Source: an uncultured Selenomonadales bacterium (lineage in GTDB: Bacteria > Bacillota > Negativicutes > Acidaminococcales > Acidaminococcaceae). Taken from it: a stretch of DNA of 64,000 nt. Under the pieces are notes generated by a model. It was not told where the DNA came from, searched no databases, and saw nothing but the letters and a program-made list of their open reading frames with translations. This document shows positions 51,331-60,805 of this stretch, in pieces (the first letter of the stretch is position 1; the number at the start of each line of letters is the position of its first letter). The stretch covers positions 62,001-126,000 of the forward strand of contig OMYP01000011.1 in the NCBI GenBank assembly GCA_900315345.1, read 5' to 3'. The position numbers and the translations under genes were made by a program.

Positions 51331-51531
51331 ATGTCAAGCGTAGTTTTAAGAACCGGATATCTGACAGTACCTGATTATTTCGTAAAAGAAGAAGCAAAAG
51401 AATCTGAAACCTATTTACAGCGTCTGACCCGTAAGCGCCTGAACCAAGCAGGTCATTACAAAATGCAGACCATGCGGAAGCTAAATACACCAGTACAATA
51501 TCAGGGCGTATTGTTCAGCTTCGGGAAATAA
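51331..51531 (+). CDS. Small basic protein (66 aa), unknown
   Basis: A 66-residue protein from the ATG at 51331, with CAAGGAGGAAAACATC, a very strong ribosome site, upstream; the open frame starts earlier without one. The chain is basic (YLQRLTRKRLNQAGHYKMQTMRKL) and ends YQGVLFSFGK. No family recognised. It has its own promoter and terminator, so it is probably expressed well. Confidence 0.6.
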   Translation: MSSVVLRTGYLTVPDYFVKEEAKESETYLQRLTRKRLNQAGHYKMQTMRKLNTPVQYQGVLFSFGK

Positions 51532-51580
51532 TTCCTGGAATCCTTGATAAAATCCCCCTCTTTCTTGAGCTCTCCTAAGC

Positions 51581-51614
51581 AAAACGCGTTACGGTTTTTT
51601 CCGTAACGCGTTTT
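51581..51614 (+). terminator. Terminator of the 66-aa gene
   Basis: AAAACGCGTTACGG pairs with CCGTAACGCGTTTT. It also faces the chrA operon and can serve both. Confidence 0.85.
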
Positions 51615-51667
51615 GTCTTTTCTATCTATTCAAGGCCATATCGTCGCCAGGCGCTTGTTATTACCAT

Positions 51668-52243
51668 TCAGGGCCGCATCCCCATCGCCATATAAAGAAT
51701 GAATCCTAACACACCGGATGAAGCAAGCAGCTTGATGGTCCCCATTTTCTTTTTCAGCAAAATATATGTAAGGATAAAAATCAGGATGGCGATCTTGTCT
51801 GCCTGCACCACCTCTACAGGCAGTTTTTCCTTGTTCCAGAAGGCCAGCAACATGATATCGACGCCTGCACGTGCGATCAGGGCCACCACCGCAGGACGAA
51901 GCCCGTTCAGAATTCCCCGGATCGGGCCTACGTTCCCGTATTTATAATACAGGAATGCCAGCAGCAGAACGATTACAACAGAAGGAAACACGAAACCCGC
52001 AGTAGCCGCAATGGAACCGGGTATCCCGGCTACTTTACTGCCTACAAAGGTAGCTGCGTTTATGCCGATGGGTCCCGGGGTCATCTGGGAGATGGTAAAG
52101 ATGTCTACGAATTCATTCATCGTCATCCATTTATATTTTGCAATGACCTCCGCCTGGATCAGGGGCATGGAAGCATACCCGCCTCCTACACAGAAAAGGC
52201 CAACTGTGGCGAAGCTGAAAAACAGCTGTAATAAAATCTCCAT
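51668..52243 (-). CDS. chrA: Chromate transporter family protein, subunit 2
   Basis: A 191-residue short ChrA half with six membrane segments. The signature GGGYASMPLIQ (residues 21-31) and the PGPIGINAATFVG motif are clear. Short ChrA proteins act as a pair; the partner begins 14 bases earlier. They are CHR family exporters; the native substrate in gut anaerobes is unknown, and chromate resistance is not implied. Confidence 0.9.
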   Translation of the reverse strand: MEILLQLFFSFATVGLFCVGGGYASMPLIQAEVIAKYKWMTMNEFVDIFTISQMTPGPIGINAATFVGSKVAGIPGSIAATAGFVFPSVVIVLLLAFLYYKYGNVGPIRGILNGLRPAVVALIARAGVDIMLLAFWNKEKLPVEVVQADKIAILIFILTYILLKKKMGTIKLLASSGVLGFILYMAMGMRP

Positions 52244-52257
52244 AGCGCCCGGCCTCC

Positions 52258-52857
52258 TTAATTATACTGGGGATCCCGCATCAGCAAGAGACCGATGATG
52301 GCGTCCACCAGAATGATGTGCATAATATTAATGTGGAAAAAGTAAGAGGCTACAAAGGTTCCTGCCATAATAACCAGCGGCAGCACCAGCTTCTTTTTTA
52401 CCTGCTTCACCAAAAGACCCAGCACCACGTCCAGCAGGATGGCGGTCACACCGCACTGCATCCCTTTCAGGAACATACGAACGTAAGGATTGGTGGCAAA
52501 GGCATCATAAAAATACGAAACGATGGTCAGTGTGATCAGTGGCGGCAGCACGGTACCCAGCAGGGCCGTAAAAGTTCCCAGTATCCCACCCAGCCGGTAG
52601 CCCATGATGATGGAAGCATTGACTGCTACGGCTCCCGGCGCACTCTGGGCAATGGAAACCAGATCCAGGGATTCGTTTTCCTTCATCCATCCATATTCGT
52701 CCACATATTTTGCTTTCATCAGCGGGATCAGTACAAAACCGCCCCCTACGGTAAAGGCGCTGATGATAAATGTGGAAATAAATAATTTACTGTAGCTGAA
52801 TGGTTCTTTTAAGACAGCGTTTTCCAGCTGTTCTTCAACATTTTTAGTATCGCTCAT
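52258..52857 (-). CDS. chrA: Chromate transporter family protein, subunit 1
   Basis: About 199 residues from the ATG at 52857 (GGAGGATGT). N-terminal hydrophilic segment, then GGGFVLIPLMKAKYVDEYGW and SAPGAVAVNASIIMGYRLGG, the CHR signatures, and six helices. It forms the two-subunit CHR transporter with the next gene. Upstream, 107 bases away, lies the small membrane protein. Confidence 0.9.
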   Translation of the reverse strand: MSDTKNVEEQLENAVLKEPFSYSKLFISTFIISAFTVGGGFVLIPLMKAKYVDEYGWMKENESLDLVSIAQSAPGAVAVNASIIMGYRLGGILGTFTALLGTVLPPLITLTIVSYFYDAFATNPYVRMFLKGMQCGVTAILLDVVLGLLVKQVKKKLVLPLVIMAGTFVASYFFHINIMHIILVDAIIGLLLMRDPQYN

Positions 52858-52964
52858 ACATCCTCCGGACAGAATCAAAATTGTAAGGAAGTACCGATTT
52901 ATATTTCAGCATGCACTGGCCTATCCTTTTACAGGATACGCGTTTTCAAGCATTGTCCAGAAAC

Positions 52965-53171
52965 TTACTGATTTCGCCCGCGCATATTCTTGTACCAGTA
53001 CAGGGGAAAGAAAATGATCCAGGCCATAAAAGTCCCGAAGGCCCACAGCCCTGCCCGTGGATTGTTATGGTTCCGCGCGTCGTTGTGGACATAATACGCC
53101 AGATATAACGATATGATAATGGCAAAAGGGCTGACCCCCGTAACGCCCGGTTCAAAAATCGAATCCAACAT
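52965..53171 (-). CDS. Small membrane protein (68 aa)
   Basis: A 68-residue protein with two hydrophobic segments (VSPFAIIISLYLAYYV and WAFGTFMAWIIFFPLYWY), probably two helices, and a basic tail. Ribosome site AAAAGGAGCAAGGCAA. It lies between DUF4127 and chrA genes, in the same direction. It resembles small putative PLDc_N-type/phospholipase regulators in length and aromatic content but has no sure family. Confidence 0.65.
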   Translation of the reverse strand: MLDSIFEPGVTGVSPFAIIISLYLAYYVHNDARNHNNPRAGLWAFGTFMAWIIFFPLYWYKNMRGRNQ

Positions 53172-53257
53172 TTGCCTTGCTCCTTTTATCTTACATTAAA
53201 ATAAAAATGTGAAAGTATTTCTGCAAATTAAAAGTTCCAAAATAAACTTTATCACAG

Positions 53258-54931
53258 TCACTTTGAATACACCGGTACATCCGGCAGCAGGCCTTTGGCA
53301 GACCGGCTCTTGCTGCGCAGTTTGCTTTTTTCCTGCTTCAGTTTCACGATATCCACTTCGAACAGCCGGTTCCAGGGGAACACCACATCAAATTTTGTTC
53401 CTGCGGTTATGTCGTAATTGGCTGCCAGACGGTTCATGATATCAAATGCCTGTTTCCTGACTTTTGGCATCATATCATTTAAGGTATATTTGAACTCTGT
53501 CTTCTTGGCCTTTTCCAGTTCATCCGTAATGAGACGGCGGGCATTTGACTGGTAATACCAGTCATCCAGAACCCGTTCCCGCATTAGCATCAGCTGCTTT
53601 TCCTTTTCAATTTTCGGCGCCAGCATTCCCTGGGCAATGGCAAAGCCGATGGTATTGTCTGCTGTGTTCCAACCATTATAGGCAGACAGTTTATCTGTGT
53701 AGCCCCGCAGGGACATCTCGTTCATGAAACCGTTGTCGCCGCCGTTTGAAAAGGCTACGTCCGCAAGAGAAATGTTTACGCCACGTTCCAGCATTTTTCC
53801 CAGGTTGGCGATGTAACGCTTATTGGCCGGGGAAGCAAAATACTGGTTGGAAAGACTGGTAGAATCATACATGGTCCCGTCGGCCGGCGTGTTGATGGCC
53901 AGTACCACATCGGCAGCTTCCGGCTGGTAAACGATTTTCCCTCCGGCAGCAATGATCTGTTCCGGCACGGAGGTTCCCAGGGGAAGATCGGAATATTGAG
54001 GAATGGTCTTCGGGCCTACCCCTTCCACATACATTTGGTACACCTTCGGCACCGTTCCCGATAATTCGTTGGCCGCCCTTGTCAGCAACAACAACCCAAG
54101 CTGGTCCACACCGGGCAGGATCTGGAAAGATTCATCGGATACATCCGCATTGCTGAAGGAAATTTTCCGGGCTTCCATGTGGGTATGGGACAGAGGCGCG
54201 TTATCGTCCTTGCCGATGGCAAAATAATCGAACCGTCCCATACGGGCCAACATAGCCAATTGCCGGTTCACTTCCATATTTTTATTGCGGCGGTCCAGCC
54301 AGTCCTTTAAGTGAGCCTTAGCCAGATTTCGTTCAAAAGCCCCTACTTCAAAATCTTCCAGTAAGGATTCTGCGTGAAGGTCTGATTTGTCCGAAAGCTG
54401 GGAGTAACGGTAGATGGCCGGCCCTACGTTGGAATAATACGCCGGTTCCACATTGCCGTAGCTTTCCCGGGGCGTACGCATCAAAGTACTGAAACCGTAG
54501 AAGCGGATATCTTTATCCATCTGCAGATCTTTCAGCCGGTTCACTTTTGCTTCCAGTGCTGCCATAGGAAGCATGTGGGTACGGGAAGCCACTAACCCTC
54601 CATAAATGAGGGCGTCTGTAGAGATAACTGCAGCGTCCACTTTCTCCGCCCGGCTTTCCAGCCACTTCCAAAGTTTTTCCGTATCTGCAGGGGTCGTGCG
54701 GGTAGCCAGAAATTTTTCCGGCGGCGTTAAAATTTTGTATCCTGCTGCTTCCATGACCTTGACCGGATAGGAATAGCACACCGGACGGTCGTCCAGCGGA
54801 ATGAAGATAAACGCGCCCTTTTCTTTTTCCCTGGCCTCTACTTGCGTTTCAAAAAAGGCAAATCCCAAAACAGTCAGCAATATAAAATGCAAAGCAGCTA
54901 TCAGTTTAAAACAAAAGCTCCATGTCTTCAT
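53258..54931 (-). CDS. DUF4127 exported protein
   Basis: A 557-residue protein with an N-terminal signal (LIAALHFILLTVLGFAFF), ending near EAREK. The chain begins FIFIPLDDRPVCYSYP, the hallmark of DUF4127, with ALIYGGLVASR and FAIGKDDNAPLSHTH later. Members occur mainly in Firmicutes and are thought to act at the cell envelope; activity unknown. The signal indicates periplasmic location. Followed on the same strand by the small membrane protein and chrA pair. Confidence 0.85.
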   Translation of the reverse strand: MKTWSFCFKLIAALHFILLTVLGFAFFETQVEAREKEKGAFIFIPLDDRPVCYSYPVKVMEAAGYKILTPPEKFLATRTTPADTEKLWKWLESRAEKVDAAVISTDALIYGGLVASRTHMLPMAALEAKVNRLKDLQMDKDIRFYGFSTLMRTPRESYGNVEPAYYSNVGPAIYRYSQLSDKSDLHAESLLEDFEVGAFERNLAKAHLKDWLDRRNKNMEVNRQLAMLARMGRFDYFAIGKDDNAPLSHTHMEARKISFSNADVSDESFQILPGVDQLGLLLLTRAANELSGTVPKVYQMYVEGVGPKTIPQYSDLPLGTSVPEQIIAAGGKIVYQPEAADVVLAINTPADGTMYDSTSLSNQYFASPANKRYIANLGKMLERGVNISLADVAFSNGGDNGFMNEMSLRGYTDKLSAYNGWNTADNTIGFAIAQGMLAPKIEKEKQLMLMRERVLDDWYYQSNARRLITDELEKAKKTEFKYTLNDMMPKVRKQAFDIMNRLAANYDITAGTKFDVVFPWNRLFEVDIVKLKQEKSKLRSKSRSAKGLLPDVPVYSK

Positions 54932-55060
54932 AAAATATTTTTTATCTCCACTTCAAAGATTTGAAAGCATAATTCACCATGATAATTTTGTATTATAATA
55001 TTATAACCTAAGCGCGTTGAAAATAAAAGTGGAATAAATTCCAATTTTACTTTACGATGC

Positions 55061-55088
55061 TTGACACGAAAAATTTAAGTGCTATAAT
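55061..55088 (+). promoter_or_regulatory. Promoter of the thrS leader
   Basis: -35 TTGACA (55061-55066), 16 bases, -10 TATAAT (55083-55088). Confidence 0.85.
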
Positions 55089-55093
55089 TGACG

Positions 55094-55357
55094 CATGAAC
55101 AAAATTGTAAAAGTAATGCGAAGGACAATGTTTTGCCCACTGCTCCACAGAAAATGCCGCGATAGCTGAGAGCGACAGAGAAAGCGTAAAACGGAACCAC
55201 CTTCAAACTGCCCTGTGAAAAGTTTTTCTTAGTAGCAGGCGCCGCGTAAACTGCGTTAAAGGTTCGTTGAGCGGGTTGCGTTTTTTTATGCGCAATCAAT
55301 CAGGGTGGAACCGCGATTAACCTCGTCCCTAATCAAGTTGGGAACGGGGATTTTTTA
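55094..55357 (+). ncRNA. T-box riboswitch (threonine) of thrS
   Basis: Leader with the T-box core AGGGTGGAACCGCG (55302-55315) and a terminator (CCTCGTCCC with GGGAACGGGG plus T run, 55321-55357). Stem I is present with AGCGACAGAGAAAGCG. An ACC codon in CGGAACCACC fits a Thr specifier. Uncharged tRNA-Thr would allow read-through into thrS. Confidence 0.92.
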
Positions 55358-55485
55358 TTTTCCGGAACGTGTTGCAGCTTTTAAAATTATATTCTTAGCG
55401 AGACACAGAAAAATTCTTTCCGGTTTTGTTTGAAATCCCGCGTTTACAACGAAAATTTCGTTTTATTTTTAGGAGGAAAAAGGAA

Positions 55486-57402
55486 ATGGCAGACGTAAAA
55501 GTAACACTAAAAGACGGCTCTGTAAAAGAATTTGCCGCTGGCTCCAGCTATCTGGAGATCGCCAAAAGTTTAAACCAAAAATTAGGAAAGCAGGCTTTGC
55601 TGGCTGTCGTTGACGGCGTAAACAAAGACCTCAGCGATACTATTGAAAAAGACGCAACGGTAGAATTTATCACTCCGGATTCTAAAGAAGGGCTCCATGC
55701 CATCCGCCATACTGCGTCCCACGTTATGGCACAGGCCATCCAGCATCTGTTCCCGGATGTGAAGTTCGCCATCGGCCCTGCCATTGACAACGGCTTCTAT
55801 TACGACATGGACAGCGAACATGTTTTTACTCCGGAAGACCTGCGTGAAATTGAAAAGGAAATGGCGAAAATCGTCAAACAGAACATCCCCCTGGTTCGCA
55901 GCGAAGTGCCCCGTAAGGATGCATTGGCCCGCTTTGCCGCAGAAAAAGAAATTTATAAAGTAGAACTGATCAACGACCTGCCGGAAGACGCAGTCATCAG
56001 CCTGTACACCCAGGGAGATTTCACCGACCTGTGCGCCGGGCCCCATTGCCCGTCCACCGGCCGCGTCAAGGCATTCAAGTTAATGAGCATCGCCGGCGCT
56101 TACTGGCGTGGCAATGAAAAAAATAAAATGCTGCAGCGCATTTACGGCACCGCTTTCCCCAGCAAGGAAGAACTTGACGAATACCTGCACATGCTGGAAG
56201 AAGCCGAAAAGCGCGACCATCGCAAATTAGGCAAGGAACTGGATATCTTCAGCATGCACGACGAAGGCCCCGGCTTCCCCTTCTTCCATCCCAACGGCAT
56301 GCGCATCCGCAATGCCATTCTGGAATACTGGCACCAAGTCCATCGCAAGTACCATTACGAACAGGTCATGACCCCCATGATCATGAACCGGGACCTGTGG
56401 ATCCGTTCCGGTCACTGGGATCATTACCGGGAAAACATGTACTTCACAAAAATCGATGACATGGATTATGCCATCAAACCCATGAACTGCCCCGGCGGCA
56501 TGCTGGTATACAACTCCCATCCCCATTCCTATAAAGAGTTACCTCTCCGTTATGCGGAACTGGGACTGGTTCACCGTCACGAACTGTCCGGCGCCCTCCA
56601 CGGCCTGTTCCGCGTACGCTGCTTCACACAGGACGACGCCCACATTTTTATGACTCCGGAGCAGATCCAGCCGGAAATCACCAACGTAATCAAACTGTTT
56701 AACGAAGTATACTCCACTTTCGGCCTGAAATACCATGCGGAACTGTCTACACGTCCGGAGAACTCCATGGGTGACGACGCATCCTGGGAACTGGCTACCG
56801 AAGGCCTGCGCAAAGCGCTGGAAGCCAACCACCTGGATTACATCATCAACAAAGGTGACGGTGCGTTCTATGGCCCGAAGATCGACTTCCATCTGCAGGA
56901 CTCCATCGGACGTACCTGGCAGTGCGGCACCATCCAGCTGGATATGCAGCTGCCGGAAAAATTCAACTGCGAATACACCGGGGAAGACGGCCTGAAGCAT
57001 CGCCCGGTTATGATCCATCGCGTAGTTTACGGTTCCATCGAACGCTTCATCGGTATCCTCATCGAGCATTACGCAGGTTCCTTCCCCGTATGGATGGCTC
57101 CCAACCAGGTCCGGGTAATGCCCATTACCGACAAGCAGCTGGACTACGCAAAAGAAGTTAACGATAAGCTGTTTGAACTGGGCTATCGTACCCAGCTGGA
57201 TGACCGCAGTGAAAAGATCGGCAAAAAGATTCGCGAAGCACAGGTACAGAAGGTACCTTTCATGCTAATCGTAGGCGAGAAGGAAGTAGAATCCCGTACC
57301 GTTGCCGTACGCCAGCGCCACGGTGGGGACCTGGGCGCCATGAGCCTGGAAGACTTCATCGCCCGCATGCAGAAAGATATTGATGCAAAAGTAAATGACT
57401 GA
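55486..57402 (+). CDS. thrS: Threonyl-tRNA synthetase
   Basis: A 638-residue protein from the ATG at 55486 (AGGAGGAAAAAGGAA upstream). An N-terminal TGS domain (VKVTLKDGSVKEFAAGSSYLE, 1-60), an editing domain with HTASHVMAQAIQ and LCAGPHCPSTG, and a class II core (HPNGMRIRNAILEYW, MNCPGGMLVYNS, FRVRCFTQDDAHIF) are followed by an anticodon domain (VRVMPITDKQLDYA). Charges tRNA-Thr. Regulated by the T-box. It overlaps the next gene by eight bases, so the two are coupled. Confidence 0.98.
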   Translation: MADVKVTLKDGSVKEFAAGSSYLEIAKSLNQKLGKQALLAVVDGVNKDLSDTIEKDATVEFITPDSKEGLHAIRHTASHVMAQAIQHLFPDVKFAIGPAIDNGFYYDMDSEHVFTPEDLREIEKEMAKIVKQNIPLVRSEVPRKDALARFAAEKEIYKVELINDLPEDAVISLYTQGDFTDLCAGPHCPSTGRVKAFKLMSIAGAYWRGNEKNKMLQRIYGTAFPSKEELDEYLHMLEEAEKRDHRKLGKELDIFSMHDEGPGFPFFHPNGMRIRNAILEYWHQVHRKYHYEQVMTPMIMNRDLWIRSGHWDHYRENMYFTKIDDMDYAIKPMNCPGGMLVYNSHPHSYKELPLRYAELGLVHRHELSGALHGLFRVRCFTQDDAHIFMTPEQIQPEITNVIKLFNEVYSTFGLKYHAELSTRPENSMGDDASWELATEGLRKALEANHLDYIINKGDGAFYGPKIDFHLQDSIGRTWQCGTIQLDMQLPEKFNCEYTGEDGLKHRPVMIHRVVYGSIERFIGILIEHYAGSFPVWMAPNQVRVMPITDKQLDYAKEVNDKLFELGYRTQLDDRSEKIGKKIREAQVQKVPFMLIVGEKEVESRTVAVRQRHGGDLGAMSLEDFIARMQKDIDAKVND

Positions 57403-58102
57403 CGTTAAAGAAAAAGCGCCATCTGCAATAAAAAACAATATAGAAAAAAATGTTTCTGCAAAAGTCATTACCCCCCGGCAGAAACGAATCGCCCTGGCAA
57501 AAATCAAACGGAAAAACTGGCGCAGACAGATCCAGCTCCAGGTAAACAAAAATGAGATCCTTATTCCCCACCATTGCGACCTGGTTGTATTTGATCTGGA
57601 GGGCGCCGGTTTCCTGGAAGAAGATATTACGGAAATCGCGGCCATTAAAATATCTGCTCATGGCGAGGTCCTTGATACCTACCAGCAGCTGGTGAAACCA
57701 ATCACTAAACTGAACAAGCGGGTCGTGGCCATGACAGGCATTACGGAAGAAATGCTGAAGGACAAGCCACCCTTATCGGATGTGCTGGACAGCTTCTTTG
57801 AATTTGTTGACGGATGTACCGTGTTAGGACACGATATCGGATACAACGACATCATGAATATCAACATGGCCTGTCGGCGGTTTCAGCGTAAACAGCTTTT
57901 CCTGCCCCGGTTCCTGGATACGGAACGAATCGCAAAACGTCTGCTTCCTACGGAAACCGAAGGAAAATATGGGCTGGACGCGCTGATGAAATACTACAAT
58001 CTCCAGACAAACTGTGAGCACCGCGCCCTGGCTGACTGTTATTCTGCCCTGGCCGTATACCAGTGCCTGATACAGGAATTTGAAAATAAAAAGCCTTTCT
58101 GA
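57395..58102 (+). CDS. DEDDh 3'-5' exonuclease (DnaQ/PolC epsilon-like)
   Basis: A 235-residue protein. A basic N-terminal tail of about 60 residues is followed by Exo I FDLEGAGFL (D67, E69), Exo II GHDIGYND and Exo III HRALADC with H and D, the complete DEDDh set. It would remove 3' nucleotides from DNA or RNA. The ATG overlaps the thrS stop by eight bases. The C-terminus (ENKKPF) lies within an inverted repeat shared with the opposite gene. Confidence 0.88.
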   Translation: MTDVKEKAPSAIKNNIEKNVSAKVITPRQKRIALAKIKRKNWRRQIQLQVNKNEILIPHHCDLVVFDLEGAGFLEEDITEIAAIKISAHGEVLDTYQQLVKPITKLNKRVVAMTGITEEMLKDKPPLSDVLDSFFEFVDGCTVLGHDIGYNDIMNINMACRRFQRKQLFLPRFLDTERIAKRLLPTETEGKYGLDALMKYYNLQTNCEHRALADCYSALAVYQCLIQEFENKKPF

Positions 58103-58186
58103 TATGATATGCTCCCCTCCGGGCAGACAAGCAAAACAATAAATGCTTGTTACCCGAAAGGGAGCTTTTTTATCAGAAAGGCTTAT
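58093..58186. repeat. Inverted repeat of convergent gene ends
   Basis: AAGCCTTTCTGATA (58091-58104) and TATCAGAAAGGCTT (58171-58184) are perfect complements. They encode the KPF-stop ends of both convergent genes and surround the terminator. Confidence 0.7.
58111..58171 (+). terminator. Shared bidirectional terminator
   Basis: GCTCCC with GGGAGC and TTTTTT, within the long inverted repeat of the convergent gene ends. Confidence 0.8.
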
Positions 58187-59858
58187 ATTTTTTCATAATG
58201 GCCCGGGCCACATGGTAGCCGTCCAAGGCCGCGCTCATAATGCCGCCGGCATAGCCGCAGCCCTCCCCACAGGGATATAATCCCTCATGGGTCACGCTCT
58301 GGTAATCGGCGCCCCGGATGATGCGAAGAGGAGCGGAAGTGCGCGTCTCCACGCCGGTCAGTATACCGGTGGGCCCGTCAAATCCCTGAATCCTTTGACC
58401 AAAATACCGAAGCCCCTGTTTCAGCGTATCAGAAACATAAGAAGGAAGAATCGAATCCAGCGCATATTCCGTCACACCCGGACGGTAACTGGGAAAAACT
58501 CCCGCCCATACGCTGCAATTCTGCTTTACTCCGTCCCTTCCACTCCCCTGACCTGCCGATTCCCGCAGATATTTCTGTGCGTCTTTAATATCGGGACGTG
58601 CATTTTCCAGGAATGTTCTGACGCTTTGGGCCGGTGCTTTATAGTTCTTGCCTCCTGCAGCGAAGGCAAGTTTTTCATATTTTCTCTGGAATGCAACCCC
58701 TGCAAGAGGCTCTGTACCAAAGTCCTCCGGCGTCACATTCACAACCAAGGCGCTGTTGGCAATACCGCTGTCGCGATTGTACATGCTCATACCGTTGACC
58801 ACCACACCGCCAGCTTCGGAAGCCGCTGCCACTACCTGCCCTCCCGGACACATACAGAAGGAATAAGCAGCCCGTTTCCGGTCTTCCGTATGATACACCA
58901 GGGCATAATCCGCAACACCCAGCCGCGGATGCCCTGCAAAATCCCCATACTGGGCCTTATCGATCAGGGACTGGGGATGTTCCACTCGAAGGCCGATGGC
59001 AAAGGCTTTTGCCTCCATGCCAATCCCTTTCGCCGCTAACACCTGGTAGGTGTCCCGGGCACTGTGGCCGCAGGCCAAAACGACCGTTTCCGTTGACAGA
59101 ACCGTTCCGTTATTTAAAACAAGCCCGGCGATCCGCCCCTCTTTAACAACGAAGTCCGTTACCTGGGTCTCACAGCAAATATCCCCGCCGTAACTTTCAA
59201 TTTCCGCTGCCAGCCCCTGTACCATAGTCCGGAGCTTATCCGTTCCCACATGGGGCTTATGTTCCGTCAGGATTTCTCCCGGAGCCCCGGCTTTCACAAA
59301 AGCCTGTAGGATTTCCCCCATCACCGGGTCATTGACACGGGTGGTCAGCTTTCCATCAGAAAATGTCCCGGCCCCGCCCATGCCAAACTGCACATTGGAA
59401 GCCGGATCAAAATCCCCCGTTTCCCAAAAACGGGTTACATCTTCTACACGTTTATGAAGAGCCCGGCCCCGCTCCAGCACAAGAGGACGGTAGCCGTACT
59501 TTGCCAGTTCCAAAGCGGCAACCAGTCCTGCCGGACCTGCGCCGATCACAATGGGACGTTCGGTCATAGGGATATCCCCCATATGAGGGGACTCCGCCTG
59601 AACCGGTACAAACAAACTTATCCCCGGACGTTTAACGATTTTTTGTCCCAGTGACTGGGGTACTTCTATCTCCGCTATCACATGATACAGCAGACAGATA
59701 TTGTTCTTTCTTCTTGCATCTACGGCACGGTGCACCACCTGCACCTTCCGGAAGGCGCTTTTCTTAATTCCAAGTTTGTCCGCTACACATTCCTTTAATG
59801 TTTGTTCCTTCCGCAGGCTCATCCGGATATCGTTGACCCGCAGCTTCAGTACTGTCAT
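58173..59858 (-). CDS. FAD-dependent oxidoreductase (COG2509 family)
   Basis: A 561-residue protein. N-terminal small RNA-binding-like domain (about 1-95; LKLRVNDIRMSLRKEQT), FAD-binding VIGAGPAGLVAALELAKYGYRP (104-125), a second dinucleotide-type region, and C-terminal GLYPCGEGCGYAGGIMSAALDGY. The protein family is common in Firmicutes and has no proved reaction; it is cytosolic and binds FAD. It ends 12 bases before... the cdaR gene precedes it by 11 bases, so transcription is probably linked to cdaA-cdaR. Confidence 0.85.
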   Translation of the reverse strand: MTVLKLRVNDIRMSLRKEQTLKECVADKLGIKKSAFRKVQVVHRAVDARRKNNICLLYHVIAEIEVPQSLGQKIVKRPGISLFVPVQAESPHMGDIPMTERPIVIGAGPAGLVAALELAKYGYRPLVLERGRALHKRVEDVTRFWETGDFDPASNVQFGMGGAGTFSDGKLTTRVNDPVMGEILQAFVKAGAPGEILTEHKPHVGTDKLRTMVQGLAAEIESYGGDICCETQVTDFVVKEGRIAGLVLNNGTVLSTETVVLACGHSARDTYQVLAAKGIGMEAKAFAIGLRVEHPQSLIDKAQYGDFAGHPRLGVADYALVYHTEDRKRAAYSFCMCPGGQVVAAASEAGGVVVNGMSMYNRDSGIANSALVVNVTPEDFGTEPLAGVAFQRKYEKLAFAAGGKNYKAPAQSVRTFLENARPDIKDAQKYLRESAGQGSGRDGVKQNCSVWAGVFPSYRPGVTEYALDSILPSYVSDTLKQGLRYFGQRIQGFDGPTGILTGVETRTSAPLRIIRGADYQSVTHEGLYPCGEGCGYAGGIMSAALDGYHVARAIMKKYKPF

Positions 59859-59869
59859 ATTTTTTCCTG

Positions 59870-60805
59870 TTAATTTTCTTCACTGTTCGTTTCTACTGTT
59901 ATATCAATATCTACAGTTTTTCTCGCCGTATTCACGCCGGAAGGCAGTATGATCTTTACCGGAACGGTTGTATCTTTGGTAACCGTTTCAAGATTTACCG
60001 GTTCCAGTTCCAGTTCCTTCAGTCCTTCGACAGCAGACGGAGCGCCAAAAACATTTACCCGGAAGGGATTCACGGTAGCGCTGGTAATTTTCAATCCTGC
60101 CGGCAGGGATCCTTTATACGAAACCTTTACCGGCACTGTTGCGGTCTGGACTTTTCTTTTCAGTTTTGTCCGTACGATCACTTCCGCCGGATCAACAGTC
60201 ACATCCTGCATATCCATTCCGTCTTTTCCCATGACCAGGGGCTTCTGGGTTACGGTAAACTCCTCGCTGCGCCCGCTGACATCAACCGGGACAAAGACTT
60301 TTTCCATTGCTTCTATACGGGTAGCGGCCCCCGACACTTTGACTTCAGAAGGAGTCAGCATGTGCTCTTCCACTACAAAATCCTTGTTAGGCGAGCCTAC
60401 GATCTCTGCCGTCACCGGCACGATTTTATCCTTTTTCATGTCAATAAACAAATTGACAGAAGGCGGGCTGACCTGGACCACATCCCCTCTTGCAAAGCGC
60501 GCATTGACCAGGATCGTATGGGTCCCCACCGAAAGTTTGCTCAGATTGACAAAGGCAAAAATATCGCTGACCGGCATATCAGCCAGTGCAGTGCGGGTTC
60601 CCCGTACCCGGACGCTGACTTTTTCCGGCACATTGAATGTAATCATGCCTTCACCCAGGTTACGTTGGGCCAGGGGCACTGCAAATTCTTTTTCCATAAT
60701 CGGATTCTGTTCGCTCATCACATACAGCCACAGGCAACAGGCGATCAAAATGCACATAAACCGGGCGAACCATTTATCACGATTAGCTGTATTCTTATTA
60801 ATCAT
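59870..60805 (-). CDS. cdaR: CdaR (YbbR-domain) regulator of c-di-AMP synthesis
   Basis: A 311-residue protein. An N-terminal membrane helix (WFARFMCILIACCLWLYVMS) is followed by several YbbR repeats (PLAQRNLGEGMITFNVPEKVSVRVRG, GLKITSATVNPFRVNVFG). The large domain is outside the membrane. It modulates the CdaA cyclase in the known operon cdaA-cdaR. It overlaps cdaA by eight bases. Confidence 0.92.
   Translation of the reverse strand: MINKNTANRDKWFARFMCILIACCLWLYVMSEQNPIMEKEFAVPLAQRNLGEGMITFNVPEKVSVRVRGTRTALADMPVSDIFAFVNLSKLSVGTHTILVNARFARGDVVQVSPPSVNLFIDMKKDKIVPVTAEIVGSPNKDFVVEEHMLTPSEVKVSGAATRIEAMEKVFVPVDVSGRSEEFTVTQKPLVMGKDGMDMQDVTVDPAEVIVRTKLKRKVQTATVPVKVSYKGSLPAGLKITSATVNPFRVNVFGAPSAVEGLKELELEPVNLETVTKDTTVPVKIILPSGVNTARKTVDIDITVETNSEEN

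Noticed and set aside
51668-52857. Chromate resistance locus
   Set aside because: CHR family membership is clear but nothing else (no chrB, no metal genes) supports chromate as substrate.
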